DNA from: Cryptomeria japonica
Taxonomy: Eukaryota > Streptophyta > Pinopsida > Cupressales > Cupressaceae
Assembly (NCBI RefSeq): GCF_030272615.1
Contig: NC_081410.1
Coordinates: 226,291,415-226,355,414 of the forward strand
DNA length: 64,000 bases
Direction: 5' to 3'
The first letter of the stretch is position 1. Each line of letters opens with the position of its first letter. The notes beneath the pieces were generated by a model. It saw only the letters and a list, made by a program, of their open reading frames with translations, was not told where the DNA came from and did not search any database. Shown here in pieces: positions 12,400 through 25,034 of this stretch. The translations under genes and the position numbers were made by a program.

Positions 12400-13519
12400 A
12401 TCTACGGCATGAATCTAGTGTTGTAGCTATCTTTCCATTCCTTTCTCCATTGTGCATTGATTGCATTGGTTAGCATAATGCTATCCTTCGCAGATGAAAC
12501 ATCCACCTTTAGGTCCCATCTTATACTCTGGTTTATCCTTCCCATTGTTATTTATATCCTTGTACATGTTATTTCCATAATTATTGTTTCCTCTGTTGTT
12601 GAAGTTCTTATTGAAGTTCTAACCCTTATTGTCCCCAATATTGTTCCTCTTCAGATATGTTGAGTTCCACCCTTTTGATTATTGTTCTGAAACTTTCTCA
12701 TCTTGAACTCTGAGTTTTTGTGGTTTCTAGCTTCATATATCTGTATTAACTTCTACTCCTGCATAGTTGCCTTCTCAAATACTGCTACCATGGTTTCAGG
12801 ACTATGCATTTCTACTTCCTCTCCTATCTGAGGTTTTATTCCTAAGATGAACTTACAGATTCTAAAGTTCTCATTCATCTAGTATTGTGGCACATACTTC
12901 AATAGGTGTGAAAACTTTTCCCTGTATTGAGTGATTGTCATGTTTCCTTGAGTTAGTTTCTGAAACTCTTTTATCTTATAGTTGAATAAGTGTTGTGGGA
13001 GCCACCTACTTCTGAAAAGTTGAAGGAAAAGGTCCCAAGTAAGTTCTCTGGGTTGAAAGTTATGTTGTTCTCTCTCATTGTCCCACCAAGTAGCGTCTTC
13101 ACCTGAAAGCTAGTAGGCAACCTATATAGCTCTAGTCTCATCATATAAGTCTCTAAGCTGAAAGTATTTCTCCATCTCTATGATCTATGCCTATGCAACG
13201 TCACCTATGGTTTTCCCATCAAATTTTGGTGTGGTCACTTTCTTGAGGTCCCTGCCAGTTCTTCTGATATCTTTCCTCTACTAGGTTTCTCTTCCATCCT
13301 AGGTTGCCTCACTTCTTCTATCCTCAATGCTTCATTAGCAGGTTTTTCATTGGTAGCTAGCTCAATCCTAGGATTCCTATTAAGAACCTTCTGCATATCC
13401 TATTCCATACTATTCATTCGGGCTTCCTAATGGTTGAGGAGCTCAAATATCTTATCCAACTTCTCATTAGGGTTATTAATAGGTCCACTATTGCTTTCTT
13501 TGTTCCTTTTTTGCACCAT
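12400..13519 (-). pseudogene. chromovirus gag, heavily decayed, with one CCHC knuckle
   Basis: The minus strand starts with an ATG at 13519 (MVQKRNKESNSGPINN) followed by a helical stretch (KLDKIFELLNH). The middle (about 13250-12800) is too broken to place the capsid domain precisely. A zinc knuckle near 12515-12465 reads GGCFICEG, one stop, HYANQC, which matches C-x2-C-x4-H-x4-C. Its position directly upstream of protease and downstream of the primer site supports gag. It is shorter on clear motifs than the pol genes. Confidence 0.65.
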
Positions 13520-13598
13520 GTTGTCCTATTAGATATCTTGAAGGTCAACAAACTAAGTCTTAGCATAGAAGGCTCAAGGTCCTAGTGTCTAAACCCTA

Positions 13599-13611
13599 AG
13601 CTTTGATACCA
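13599..13611 (-). other. chromovirus primer binding site, iMet tRNA type
   Basis: The minus strand reads TGGTATCAAAGCT, one mismatch from the initiator tRNA-Met complement (TGGTATCAGAGC). It lies three bases from the right LTR start at 13615. Confidence 0.8.
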
Positions 13612-13614
13612 AAA

Positions 13615-15645
13615 TGCAAGGACCCGCTTGTCCTAACCCTATTTTAACCATATTTTAACTCACAATTATAATTAAAATTAAATTAGCCATTAATGCGCAT
13701 GTGAAGTTCATGATAACTGACATGCAAGTAATAGATCCATGCATCTTATGTCTAACATGTGAAACTAAATATGCATGCAGTAAAAGTAACAAAGTAAAGT
13801 GCACATGAAGATTAAATAACACGCAAAACCATAATTATTTATGATACCGATTTAAGTGCGTACATGCATAGAAATAAATTGTGTTCATGAGTTATTATGA
13901 GTTAGATTAACATGCAAAATGCATAATTAAATCAACTAGCTGAAAATTAAACACGAACATGCATGCATGCGGAAAAGAAAACTAATCTACGGAAGGTAAA
14001 TCATGCATGTTAGTGGGTTAGTATGTTAGTAGCTTTTCTCTTATTTCTTTTTGTTAGTTACATTGCATGGCGACTTCGTGTCACATTACATCATGGACCT
14101 TATAGGTCTTTTACATAACTTTTAAATGTGACCATTCTGGTCTTTTACAATAAGATAAAATATACATAATATGATAATTACATAAAATTTATAAGGGAAT
14201 CTCTAATTTTCTGTCTCCGGATGTGTCGTCTTTGTTGTCCTGGATAACCTCTCACAAACCAAATGATGTACATATGACCCAAGAATTTTATCCGCCCAAC
14301 CAAACGAAGCATAAGCTTCTCGATTCTCTTGATAAGCTCCTGTCCCTCACGACGAAGTATCCTAGCAAGCAGGTACCAACTGGCAGGAAAGGAACCAGTG
14401 CATTCATGTAGAACTAACAACCCATCCTGGTTGAACTAACTACATGCGTTATGGCAAGGAGAAAAATAATTAATTATGATGGCCATCATTACCCTATTGG
14501 GGAGGTGAAGAAAAATCACCCTTCCCTGGTTAGCCCATAAACAAGTACCCTGTTCCATAAGCATCCCTCATAGACAAAAAAACTAACCCTCCCCGAATTA
14601 ATGTAAGAAATAATTATAATTCTTATTGTTTTAATATCTTTTCTCATTTTAATAAATAATCAATTCCTTTTCTTATATGAGTTTGCCTTACTATTTCCCA
14701 TTCTCATGATAAAATCTTTCCAAATCTTATAAATAATAATAATTTTACACTTCTTCAATTAATATGATTAATTAAGGGAAAAATATAGTCTAATCTATTA
14801 CCTAAATAGGAAATATTATTCAATCAATTAAATGAACTACTAAAAATTCCAGCATACCGAAATCAAACAAAGCAAATTACTATTTTTGAAAAAAAATAAA
14901 TATGATTTTGTGCAGATTAGAAATTAATCAAATTCCAAAAATCTGACTATCGCATTAACAAATATCTATTAGCAAATATGAGGGAGGTGTATAAAATGAA
15001 TCAAGGTGTGATTGAAAAAGAAGCCTGACTGTCAAATCAAAGAAAACACAAAGAAACTCACCCTTCCCAAAAATCAAAATCTACAAACCTACGAGCATGA
15101 TGTAAAGGCTAGGCATGGTGAGAGCCTGGTGTGGGAGGCATAGTAGAGACATGGGGAAAGTAGAATGGTGTGGGAAATTCACTTCCTCCCCAACCCAAAC
15201 ACATCGCACCCTCCCCCTTCTGCATTTTATATCCAACAAGGAGGTGTAAGAGGATGATGGTAGACGTGGAGGGAGGCATGGGCTAAAGGGGCATGGAATA
15301 AGGACAGAGAGGGGATTCCCAATTAAGAGCATCCCGAACAAAAACTATTCCAATACTGAATAAAGAAAGGGTGTTTTATTCCAATATGTAAACTCTTCCC
15401 CAACGTTTCCTGAAGATCTCTCATTCAACATGATCTACAATGTGCTGAGGGAATGATACATCAATTCCTAGGGAATTCGACTTCTTGTAGGAGGGAGAGA
15501 GGTCAATTTAGAGATAAATGGTGAGTGGGCAATTTCCTATTTAGTAAATCTACCTATCGCCTTGTCCATTTATTCATTTGCAGATTATAAGGGGTGTGGA
15601 GGAAAAGACGTGGTGAAGGAAAAAAAACAAAAGGATCAAGCAACA
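13615..15645 (-). repeat. 5' (right) LTR of the chromovirus, first part
   Basis: Closely matches the left LTR from its first base (5485) to about 7490, with scattered substitutions and small indels. At AAGCAACATCA (about 15635-15646) the sequence jumps back to the equivalent of 5959 in the left LTR (CATCATGGACC), starting a second, overlapping copy. Confidence 0.8.
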
Positions 15646-15675
15646 TCATGGACCTTATAGGTCTTTTACATAACT
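15642..15675 (-). repeat. start of duplicated LTR segment, before the nested solo LTR
   Basis: CATCATGGACCTTATAGGTC...ACATAACT corresponds to 5959-5990 of the left LTR and to about 14089-14120. The same segment resumes at 18409, so the solo LTR at 15676-18408 inserted into this duplicated copy. Confidence 0.75.
15671..15675. repeat. target-site duplication TAACT (left)
   Basis: TAACT lies directly before the solo LTR start TGTAAGGG and is repeated at 18409-18413 directly after its end GTGACA. A 5-bp duplication is the normal product of Ty3/gypsy integrase. Confidence 0.85.
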
Positions 15676-18408
15676 TGTAAGGGCTCGCTTGTCCTAACCC
15701 TAGTTAAACCAAACTTAAACTCGCTATTTTAATTAAAAAATAAATTAACCATTATTGCACATGCAAAAGCAATGATTATCAACATGCAAGTAATAGATAA
15801 GTAACTGAACAACCATGCAACTCATAAATAACATGTAGAAATTAAATGTGCATGCAAAAATAACAAACTAAAATTACACATGAGGACCGAATAGAATGCA
15901 AACCATAATTAGTTAAGATGTCGAGTTATGTGTGCACATGTGTAGCATAAATCATATGCATGAAATTATTACAAATTAAATTAAAAAGCAAAAATTCATA
16001 ATTAAATAATCTACTAGATAATTAAATATGACCATGCATGCATGCGTAAATGAAAACTAATCTAAGAAAGTAAATCATGCATGTTAGTGGGTTAGTATGT
16101 TAGTATCTTTTTCTCTTATTTTCTTTGTTAGTTACATTGCATGGTGATTTCCTGTCGCTTTACATCAGGTTACCTTATAGGTCCTTTTTCATAACTTCTA
16201 CATGCGACCATTCTAGTCTTTACAATGAAATAAAATACACATCTTTAATTATTACATAAAATTTTATCTGGAATCTCTGACTTTCTCTGTCTCCGGATGT
16301 GTCGCCTCCATTTGACCTGGATAACCTCCTCTCTCAAACCGGATGACAGACATATGACCCAGGCATTTTATCTGCCCATCCAAATGAAGCATAAGCTTCC
16401 CGGTGCTCTTGATAAGCTCCCGTCCCTCACGACGGAGTATCCTAGCAAGCCGGTACCAACTGGCAGTAAAGGAATCCTGTGCAATCATGTAGAACTAACA
16501 ACCCATCCTGGTTGAACTGACTAATTGTGTTATGGCAGGGAGAAAAATAAATAAATAAATATGATGGCCATCATTACCCTATTGGGGAGGTGAAGAAAAT
16601 CACCCTTTCCTGGTTAGCCTATAAACAAGCACTCTCATTCCATAATCATCCCTCATAGACAGAAAAATAATTAACCCTCCACGGATTAATGTCAGAATAA
16701 TATTATTATATGTTTTCTTTATAAATTTTTATAAATTTTCCCTTTATAATATAATTTCCTCAAATCAAAATTAAATTTTAATATTTTCAATAATTCTAAA
16801 TTAAGAATCTCTATTTAAGTTAATATAATATTTAAAATCAATTCCTAATATATATTTATTAATATTTTTATTGCTTTTATTCTTTTCTTAAAAATTCTTA
16901 AATCAATCTTGAAGTTAGAATTTACCACTATCAAGACTTTCCAAATATAGTCGTAATGTTTCAGTCATTTCTTAAAAACTCAGATTTCAATTTCTCTGAA
17001 ATTTTCATAGTAATTAGAAATATTTAAAACACAAAAACCTAGTAAATTTTCCCAAAACTCAGTTTCTACTTTTTAAGATAAATTGAGAAGATGGCATTGA
17101 CAACACAACTGACATATCAAACAAACAAGCATTAAATCCACAATATCCAATTTTTAAATAAAAAGATCAAATTAAGACTCAAATTAAATAAGAAAAATAA
17201 ATGAACCTGGCTGTGAGAAAGAAGAATCCCAGGCGTTTCCCAAATTTCAGACAATCTCTTCAATCTACCTTGTTGATTTCATAGCAATCACACGAATCAA
17301 GAAGCTCAAAAAGAATTGGAATGATCAAATAAGAGATTTATCCCTATATTTATAAATATTAAATTCTCTAAAAATAAAATTTAACTGATTGCATGATTAA
17401 GTTCTAAAAATAAAACCAAATTTTTAATTATAAAATGCATGATTAGAACTCACAAAATAATTCTTAAATTAAATCACAAATTTGTTAGCATGATTTTAAA
17501 GATTTAGTTTTAAAGAAAATAATCTACTAATTTAATTATTTAGTTTTCATCATGCCTTGCATGTCGTCTATTTTTTTAGCACATAATTTTTCCTAAATGT
17601 AGTGTCTTACTATTTACTCATGCATTGTATCTTGCATGTTGAAAATATAATTTATAATCTTGATTATACATATATATTTAAATTACTTTATTAATTAATA
17701 TTTTAATAAATTCCTTGAATTAATCCCTTTGTTTTTTTTTTTTCTAAAATTAGTCCTCTAATTATTTACAAGATGTTATCTCTTTAAATAGCTTTCATTT
17801 ATTTTATAATTTAATTATCAAATAACTTATATTTTTTTAATTACTCACTTTTAAATAATTATATTATAATTAATTTCTAACTTGATTGTAATATTAAATA
17901 CTTGTATATTTAATAATTTATCCTTATTATTATTTTATTTTTATTTTAATAGTTTTATTTTATCATTTTATATTAAACTCCCTAATTTAATTTACTAATT
18001 GCTTATCTAATTGGGTACTTTGCACAAGGTTCCAATACTTAGGTTGCTACTAGCGAGCTAGAAAAACCCCTCCTCGGTCATATGTCTGCCTTCGACGATT
18101 AACCTGCAACTTACTACAACTCAAAAAAAGGTCATCAGATCACGATAATAAAATGCATTATTCATATTATCAGGTTTAAAATCTAATTAAAGCATTAATA
18201 TCGTTAATGATCATAATTGAAAATAATAATTCATCATCATTAAATAACGATATTATAAAATAACTGACCATCATTAATGTCATTAAACCACAAAATACCA
18301 TCTAACATCATGAAAAAGCTAATCAAATAATTACGTATAAAATGTCAACAATATAAGTATCTGGCATAGTAAAGTAAATCTAACTAGGGTCTAAGTCGGT
18401 TCGTGACA
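15676..18408 (-). mobile_element. solo LTR of a related chromovirus subfamily, 2.73 kb
   Basis: Begins TGTAAGGGCTCGCTTGTCC and ends TTCGTGACA, with a perfect TAACT duplication on both sides and no internal sequence. It is related to the 5485 and 13615 LTRs at its ends and in a block at about 16290-16510, but the rest is diverged, so it is a different subfamily. Orientation is taken from that similarity. Solo LTRs form by recombination between the two LTRs of one element. Confidence 0.85.
17342..17358 (-). promoter_or_regulatory. candidate TATA box in the solo LTR
   Basis: The minus strand reads TATTTATAAATATAGGGA. Its position in the LTR is similar to the TATA-like box at 7864 in the full-length element. 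Confidence 0.4.
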
Positions 18409-20647
18409 TAACTTTTACATGTGACCATTCTGGTCTCTTACAATAAGATAAAATATACATCATATGATAGTTACATAAAATTTATCTCGAATATCTGATT
18501 TTCTGTCTCCGGATGTGTCATCTTCGTTGTCTTGGATAACCTCCTCTTGCAAACCGGATGACGAACATATGACCTAGGCATTTTATCTGTCCAACCAAAT
18601 GAAGCGTAAGCTTCCTGATGCTCTTGATAATCTCCCCTCACTCACAATGGAGTATCTTGGCAAGCCCATAATCAAGCACCCTTTTCCATAAGCATCCCTC
18701 ATAGACAAAAAAATTAACCCTCCGTGGATTAATGTCAGAAAAAATTATAATTCTTATTGTTTTAATATCTTTTCTCATTTTAATAAATAATGAATTCCTT
18801 TGCTTATATGAGTTTTCCTTATTATTTCCCATTCTCAAGAGTAAATCTTTCCAAATCTTATAAATTATAATAATTTTACCCTTCTTCAATTAATATGATT
18901 AATTAAGGGAAAACTATAGTCTAATCTATTATCTAAATAGGAAAGATTATTCAATCAATTAAATAAACTACTATATATTTCAGCATACCCAAATCAAACC
19001 AAGCAAATTACCGTTTCCAAAAAAAACAAAGATGATTTTGTGCAGATTATAAATTAATCAAATTCCAAAAATCTGACTATCGCATTAACAAATATCTATT
19101 AGAAAATATAATAAATCAAGGCATGGTTGGAAAAGAAGGTTGACTGTCAAATCAAAGAAAACATAAAGAAACTCACCGTTCCCCAAAATCAAAATTTGCA
19201 AACCTGCGAGCATGACGTAAAGGCTAGGTATGGTGAGAGCGTGGTGTGGGAGGCGTAGTAGAGACTTGGGGAAAGTAGAAGGGTGTGGGAAATTCACTTC
19301 CTCCCCAATCCAAACACATCACACCTACTCCCTTCTGCACTTTATTTCTAGCAAGGAGGCGTAGGAGGCGTAGGAGGCTAATGGTATACATGGAGGGAGG
19401 CGTGGGCTAAAGGGGCATGGAATAAGGACAAAGAGGCGATTGCCCATTAAAAGCATCCTGCACAAAAAAAACTATTCCAATGTTGAATAAAGACAGGGTG
19501 CTTTATTCCAATCTGCAAACTCTTCCCTAGTGTTTCCTGGAGATCTCTCATTCAACACGATCTGTAATGTGTTGAGGGAATGATACATCGATTCCCAAGG
19601 AATTCAACTTCTTGCAGGAGGGAGAGAGATCGATTTGGAGATAAACGGTGAGTGGGCAATTTCCTGTTCAGTAAATCTACCTATCGCCTTGTCCATTTCT
19701 TCATCTGTAGATTCTAACGGGTGTGGAGGAAAAGACGTGGTGAAGGAAAAAAAACAAAAAGAGAAAGGAACATCACTGCAAAAAAAAATTATCAAATAGA
19801 AAACTTTTGTCGACTTTTCAGATAGTAAAGAATACAATGAAGGCAAGGATGGTGAAAACCAGTTTAATAACCAAAGATAAATAACAAACATTCTTCTTTG
19901 TAGAGGTAATCGACTACAAGAGAAAAGAAAAATTAGCTCACAAAATCTCTATTCCTACCAATTCGACTAACAGAGTAAAGGAAATAAACCTGATTACAAG
20001 CTGACCTATGGTAGAACAAGGAAACAAGCCTCTCCCAAATTTGATTTGCAAGTGAGTCCTTCAAACTATCTTGCAGACCAAGAGAAATCACAATTGAATG
20101 TGAAGCTCAATTTTTTTTTGATGCCTCAGATAGAAGAGTTGACCCCTATTTAAAAATTATAGGGCTTAGTTAAAAATAACACATGATTGACACATGAATT
20201 ATAAATAAATGAGTTCTAAAATAAATTATACTTTCTATTGCATGATTTTATAATAGTAAGTTTATTAATTGAAATAATTATATTTTTGAATGCATGAATA
20301 ATATGAATAGAAAACCAATTGTAGTATTAATATTTTCGAATGCATTATCATTCATGCTAAATTTTAGTTTTTTTTAAAAAATAATTAATTGATTAATTCA
20401 TTTGCATGATCTTAAATAGCTATTAATACCTTTGCATGTTGTTTGTTTAATTTCCTTATAAATTTACAATTTGTCCTTGCATGTAATTTAAATATTTCCA
20501 AATCTTAAAATCAATTATATTTTAACTATTTAATTATTATATTTTATCTATTAACTTAATTATTGTGCTTATTGATTTTATAATTTTACCATCATTCTAA
20601 CTTTCAAATAAATTCATTATTTTTATTTAATTTAACTCTCTAATTTA
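18409..20647 (-). repeat. chromovirus right LTR, duplicated second part, truncated
   Basis: Matches the left LTR from about 5984 to 8345, with a deletion near 18662 where GGCAAG joins CCCATAATC (about 150 bp missing relative to 6238-6405). The first five bases, TAACT, are the right target-site duplication of the solo LTR. Homology stops at CTCTAATTTA, 20638-20647, where LINE sequence starts. The last ~670 bp of the LTR are missing from the window. Confidence 0.75.
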
Positions 20648-20648
20648 G

Positions 20649-22256
20649 CTGGTGCCACTGGTTTCTTGGGTAGACCAACCTATCATAGGGGCCACAAAAC
20701 ATGCATTTTTATTTGGTGTCATGAATAATTATTGGGCAACTTTATTCGGGGTTAAGCCGACTAGAAAGTCTTCCATTCCCCCTATCTCTGTCACTTGTGA
20801 TAAGGTGAGAGGTAAGGTTTCTCTTTCTATTCCTGACCAAGTGATTGACCACAACATTACTGTCATGGTGCTCACCCTTGTTGGCAAATTCTTTGGGCCT
20901 AGACCCAACATTGACTCGGTGAGGATTTTTGTTAGTTGGAGGTGGAAGATTAAAGGGTAAGTTGAGGTTACGGTTCTCCCTCAGGGTTTTTTCTCCTTTG
21001 TGTTTTCAAGCACTAAGGATATTCCGACTATCCTCTATGGTGGCCCTTGGATTATGGGGAGGTCTTCCTTAACCCTTAAGAAGTGGAGTCCAAATATGGA
21101 CTTGTCTGATGCCTTTTTTGAAACTATTCCTATTTGGGTCAAGTTGCCTGGGCTTCCTCTGGAATATTGGCATGAAGATATTTTCAAGGGCATTGCTGGA
21201 GTGTTTGGGGAACTACTATCCATTGATCATCTGATGGCTGCAAGGAAAAGAATGGTCTATGCCAGGATTTGTGTGGGGGTGTCTAGATCTAAGGATCTTC
21301 CTTCGTCAATTGAACTGGTGTTGAAGATGGGAATGTTAGTTCAAACTATTGAGTTTGAATTGTTACCTTTCATCTGTTTCTTGTGCAAAAAGGTAGGCCA
21401 CTGGGAAAATAAATGCCCTCAGAATACTAAGAAAGACTCCAACAAAGGACCTATTGTCTAGAAACCCAAACTTGTGGACACAGAAGCTCAGAACAAGAAG
21501 GAAAATATTGTGCACCAGAAAGGGCCTGATGAGAGCCAGAAAATCAATAAGAAAAATAATGTTCAGCCATTCCAGAATAATGAAGTGAAAGAAACAGATT
21601 AGGAGGAAGACAATAGAGAGAGTATCCATGATTATTAAAACCTTGAGGTTAAGGACTTAGATCCAAAGAATATTCCTGAGGAGGCCCATGTTCAAGATGA
21701 AGAAGAGATAGCTAAGGGGAATGTGGTGGCTATAAATGAAGAAGAACAAGAATTGGTAGAGGAATTGGAGGATGGAGAGCTTTCACCACTGAACCACCGC
21801 AGATTAAAGGATATGGAAGAATGTACCTTCAAAGACCTACAATCTTCTCTGGTTCTTTGGTCATCATTCGGTAATCTTGGGTTCAGTGATCTGAAGAAGA
21901 TCCTTGAGGATGACTCTTCTTCACAACACTCTATCTGTGACTTCCCTGACTCTGACTAGAATGTTGTTATTCCAGACATGTTGCATTCCCCAAAGATTGA
22001 TGACTCAATGGGTTTGAAGGGAATTGAATTTGATGAAGAAATGAGCTATACTAAGGTGGTGTCGAAGAAAAATAAGTCACAACAGAAACCTGGAGTCACT
22101 ACTCACAACAAAGGGAAGGAAGACTATGGGCCATCTTGAAGTACAAGGAGAAAATAGAATAGGTGGCAAAGAGAGAAAGAGTGCATGCAAAACATAGTAG
22201 ATGGATCACATAAAATGATCCATGATATTCTATTTAATTCTCCTGGTAAGAAATGA
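20649..22256 (+). pseudogene. LINE ORF1 (DUF4283-like, zinc knuckle)
   Basis: One reading frame runs from the element's left edge to a TGA at 22254-22256 with a few internal stops (TAA at 20958, TAG at 21459 and 21957 among them). The first part is DUF4283-like: TVMVLTLVGKFFGPRP, VFSSTKDIPTILYGGPW and IWVKLPGLPLEYWHEDIF. A CCHC knuckle follows at about 21380-21420 (CFLCKKVGHWENKC), then a long acidic tail (EEEQELVEELEDGELSP) ending SPGKK. ORF1 proteins of this type bind LINE RNA. Its stop overlaps the ORF2 start as ATGA. The true N-terminus is missing. Confidence 0.8.
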
Positions 22257-24146
22257 AGATCCTTTCCTGGAATATTAGAGATCTTAACAGTAGTCATAAA
22301 CAAGACATAATCCATAATATTTCTAGGAATCATAGAACAGATATTTTACTTATTCAAGAAACTAAAATGTCAAAAGATAAGGTGAAGAAAATTAAGTTTT
22401 CTAAATTTTGTGAATCTCAAGGGAGTAGCTCTGATGGGGCTTCTGGGGGGGGTTGTTACTCTTTGTGATACTTAGTTCATTAAAGGTACTCCTATTTCTC
22501 ATTATGGTAACCATGTGGCTACTTTGTTTAAACATTCAAGGGATGGGTTATTGTGGATCCTATCCAATGTGTATGCTCCCAATAATAAAGTCTATAGGAG
22601 GAAATTTTGGCTAAAGCTCTCTTATTTTTGAAGTCGTTATCCCAACACTCCTTGGTTGGTGATGGGGGATTTTAATACCCCTCTTATGGAATCTGAGAAA
22701 TTTGGGGGATCCCAGATACAAAATGATAGAAAAGATGACTTAGCTGACTTCATCATTGGTCAGTGTCTCATTGATTTGGACTTATCTGGAGTTTCCTTCA
22801 CTTGGTCTAATCGTCATGTTGGAGCTAAGCTGATTTAAGTTAGACTTGATCGGGCCTTGATTTCAGCTGGGTGGATCCAACATTATGTTTGTTCTCTGAA
22901 TTCCATGGTTAGAATTAGATCTGACCACTTTCCTGTATGTTTGATGGTTGAGCCTAAGAGTAGCTCGTGAAGGAGGTTTCCTTTTAGATTTAAGAAAATG
23001 TCGCTCTCCCACCCAAACCTTTCCAATAGCATGAAAGATTGGTGGAATTTTCAAGTGGATGGTTCTGCTATGTTCTGGGTTGCTAAAAAGTTAAGGAATG
23101 TTAAGGAGAAAGTTGAAAAGTGGAATAGAGAAGTCTTCGGGGACATCTTCATTCAGAAATATGCTCTTCAAGAGGAGTTGGGCCTGATCCAGGATAAAGT
23201 CCAAAATGAAGGTTATGTGAATGATAATTTTGCTAAGGAAAGTGTGTCAAAATTCCACAAAATTAGATTCCGGGAAGAGACATTTTGGAGGTAGAGATCC
23301 AGATCCTTATGGCTTAAGGATGGTGATAAAAACACCAGATTCTTCCACATCTCTACCCTTAAACAATTGGCTGAAAATAGAATTGGCCACCTTGTGAAGA
23401 ATGGGATAATAATGGATAATGAGGATGAAATAAGTGGAGTTGTTGTTGAGTTCTTTATTTATCTTCTAAAGAAAGATACTTTATTAGACTCGGAGGCTCA
23501 AATTATGTTGGTTGATATCATACCTAAATTCCTATCTAATAACCAAAATCATAATTTGGCTCCCATTCCTTCAAAGGAGGAAATTAGGAGTGTTGTCTTT
23601 TCTTTTGATGGTAGTAATGATCCTAGCCCCGATGGCTTTCCTATGTTCTTCTTTCAACACTTTTGGGAAGTGGTGGAGAAAGATGTGTCTAATGTTGTGA
23701 AAGAGTATCCCTACAAAAGGAACTAAATGCAACTTTCATTGCCCTCATCCCTAAGAAGCAGGGGGTTGATTCTATGGATGCTTTTAGGCCTATCAACTTG
23801 TGCTATTCTTTCTACAAAATTATCTCCAAGGTCCTTACGTCGAGGATGCAGAAGATTCTTTTTCTTCTGATTTATCCTAAAAAAATGGCTTTGTGCCAGG
23901 AAGATAGATTCTTGACTCCATCATCATTGTTCATGAAAACATCCATTCACTTTTGGAGGTGAAGTCTCAAGGCTTTCTACTGAAATTGGACATTGCTAAG
24001 GCTTATGATAGGGTGGATTAGTACTTCTTAAAAAAAGTTCTTCATGCTTTTGGTTTCTCTAGTAAGGTCATTAGTCTGATTTGGCAACTTATATCCACCG
24101 CTTCAAATGCAGTTATTGTCAATGGATCGCCCTCCCATTTCTTTAT
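22253..24146 (+). pseudogene. LINE ORF2: AP endonuclease and partial reverse transcriptase
   Basis: It starts MKILSWNIRDLNSS, the N-terminal APE-type endonuclease motif, with DILLIQETK next and VMGDFNTPL near 22660; FTWSN and RIRSDHFPV (catalytic Asp-His) follow near 22800 and 22915. The RT region has LWLKDGDKNTRFFH (about 23310), SPDGFPMFFFQHFW, ALIPKK (23740), FRPINLCYSFYKIISKVL and KLDIAKAYDRVD near 23985. A G run at 22445-22452 marks a frameshift, another lies near 23720, and several stops occur. RT ends before the catalytic F/Y-x-D-D box, so it is dead. In LINEs ORF2 nicks target DNA and primes reverse transcription there. Confidence 0.82.
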
Positions 24147-25034
24147 GTAAAGATGTAAAACATTCTAAATATCATAATAAAATGAAATACCCTTTATTCT
24201 TAAAAAAACTCATAATTCCCTTAAGTCTATTTACTTCCACTATTTCATCCTTAAGTCTAAATGATCATTCCAATGATATCACAATAAACAAGAAATTTCT
24301 TAAAGAGATAAAGATTCTTTATTAAATAAGAATATGTAAGTAGTATCTCAATCATATCTACATACAATACTTAGGCCTTTGAAATGCCTTAAGCTCATAT
24401 AACAAGATAAATATAAATTAAAGGATGAGATGTGTCCTTTGATCTACAATCCAAGCTATCTTCAATGCAATCTTTAGAGTGAAGATGAGAACAAGATTCA
24501 GGTGCTTTTTCCACCCAACCTTGAAGCTTACAATTTCCCAAAATTCTTGGTCAATCGAGAATACTCGACCCTGCACAATTTGCTTACCAAAAATAATTTT
24601 ATAGACAAGATGGAATCTCATGCATTCCTAGAATGATAAATGCATTTTCTATTTTCTAATTCCATTAAGAAATAAGCAAGATCAATCAAGGATATGGTAG
24701 AGGGCATAAATAAATCCATCTATTTCAATGGTCAATAAGTTACTCGACCAAGTATAATTCCATTCATAGCAAAAAAAAAGTTTGGAAAAGCAAACTATTC
24801 TCTCTATGATTCGATATTCGGCACCCATCCCAGAAGGTAACTTTCCCACAAACACAAACATATCTAGCTTTTCTAGTAAATATAGAAAAAACAATCTTTC
24901 ATTTACAATCAATTATATCCAATAAAAATAGAAGATTGAGAAGGATGAAGCAATGGCGCAAGGGGAGCTGAAACTGGGCGGGAAAAAAATTTCAAACCTC
25001 ATCCTAGACAAGGTTTCTCTATAGTGGTAGGGGA
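24147..25034. other. unassigned AT-rich spacer
   Basis: No convincing coding frame, LTR boundary or family motif. Short ORFs on both strands are at chance length. It may be a diverged transposon fragment that inserted into or replaced the 3' part of the first LINE. Confidence 0.4.

Larger units (their letters stand above)
5485..20647 (-). mobile_element. Ty3/gypsy chromovirus with long LTRs, rearranged right LTR
   Basis: Left LTR 5485-9014, internal region 9015-13614, right LTR from 13615. The minus-strand order is primer site, gag, protease, RT, RNase H, integrase, chromodomain. The C-terminal chromodomain and iMet-type primer site are features of plant chromoviruses; the long LTRs suggest the Tekay/Del group. 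The right LTR is rearranged (internal duplication plus a nested solo LTR at 15676-18408) and stops abruptly at about 20647 where LINE sequence begins. All genes carry stops, so it is defective. Confidence 0.85.
20648..24146 (+). mobile_element. L1-type LINE, first copy, truncated at both ends
   Basis: ORF1 (DUF4283-like plus zinc knuckle) is followed by ORF2 (endonuclease, RT), the plant L1 layout. The left end abuts chromovirus LTR sequence at about 20647; there is no complete 5' end. The right end stops inside RT after a stretch encoding IVNGSPSHFF (about 24146) without a poly-A tail or 3' duplication, so the 3' part has been lost. Confidence 0.8.

Noticed and set aside
14223-14411. Plus-strand ORF in the chromovirus LTR
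   Set aside because: Overlaps the minus-strand conserved LTR block and has no domain; treated as non-coding LTR.
24147-25034. Several 60-76-codon ORFs between the LINEs
   Set aside because: Chance length, no shared frame, no motif.
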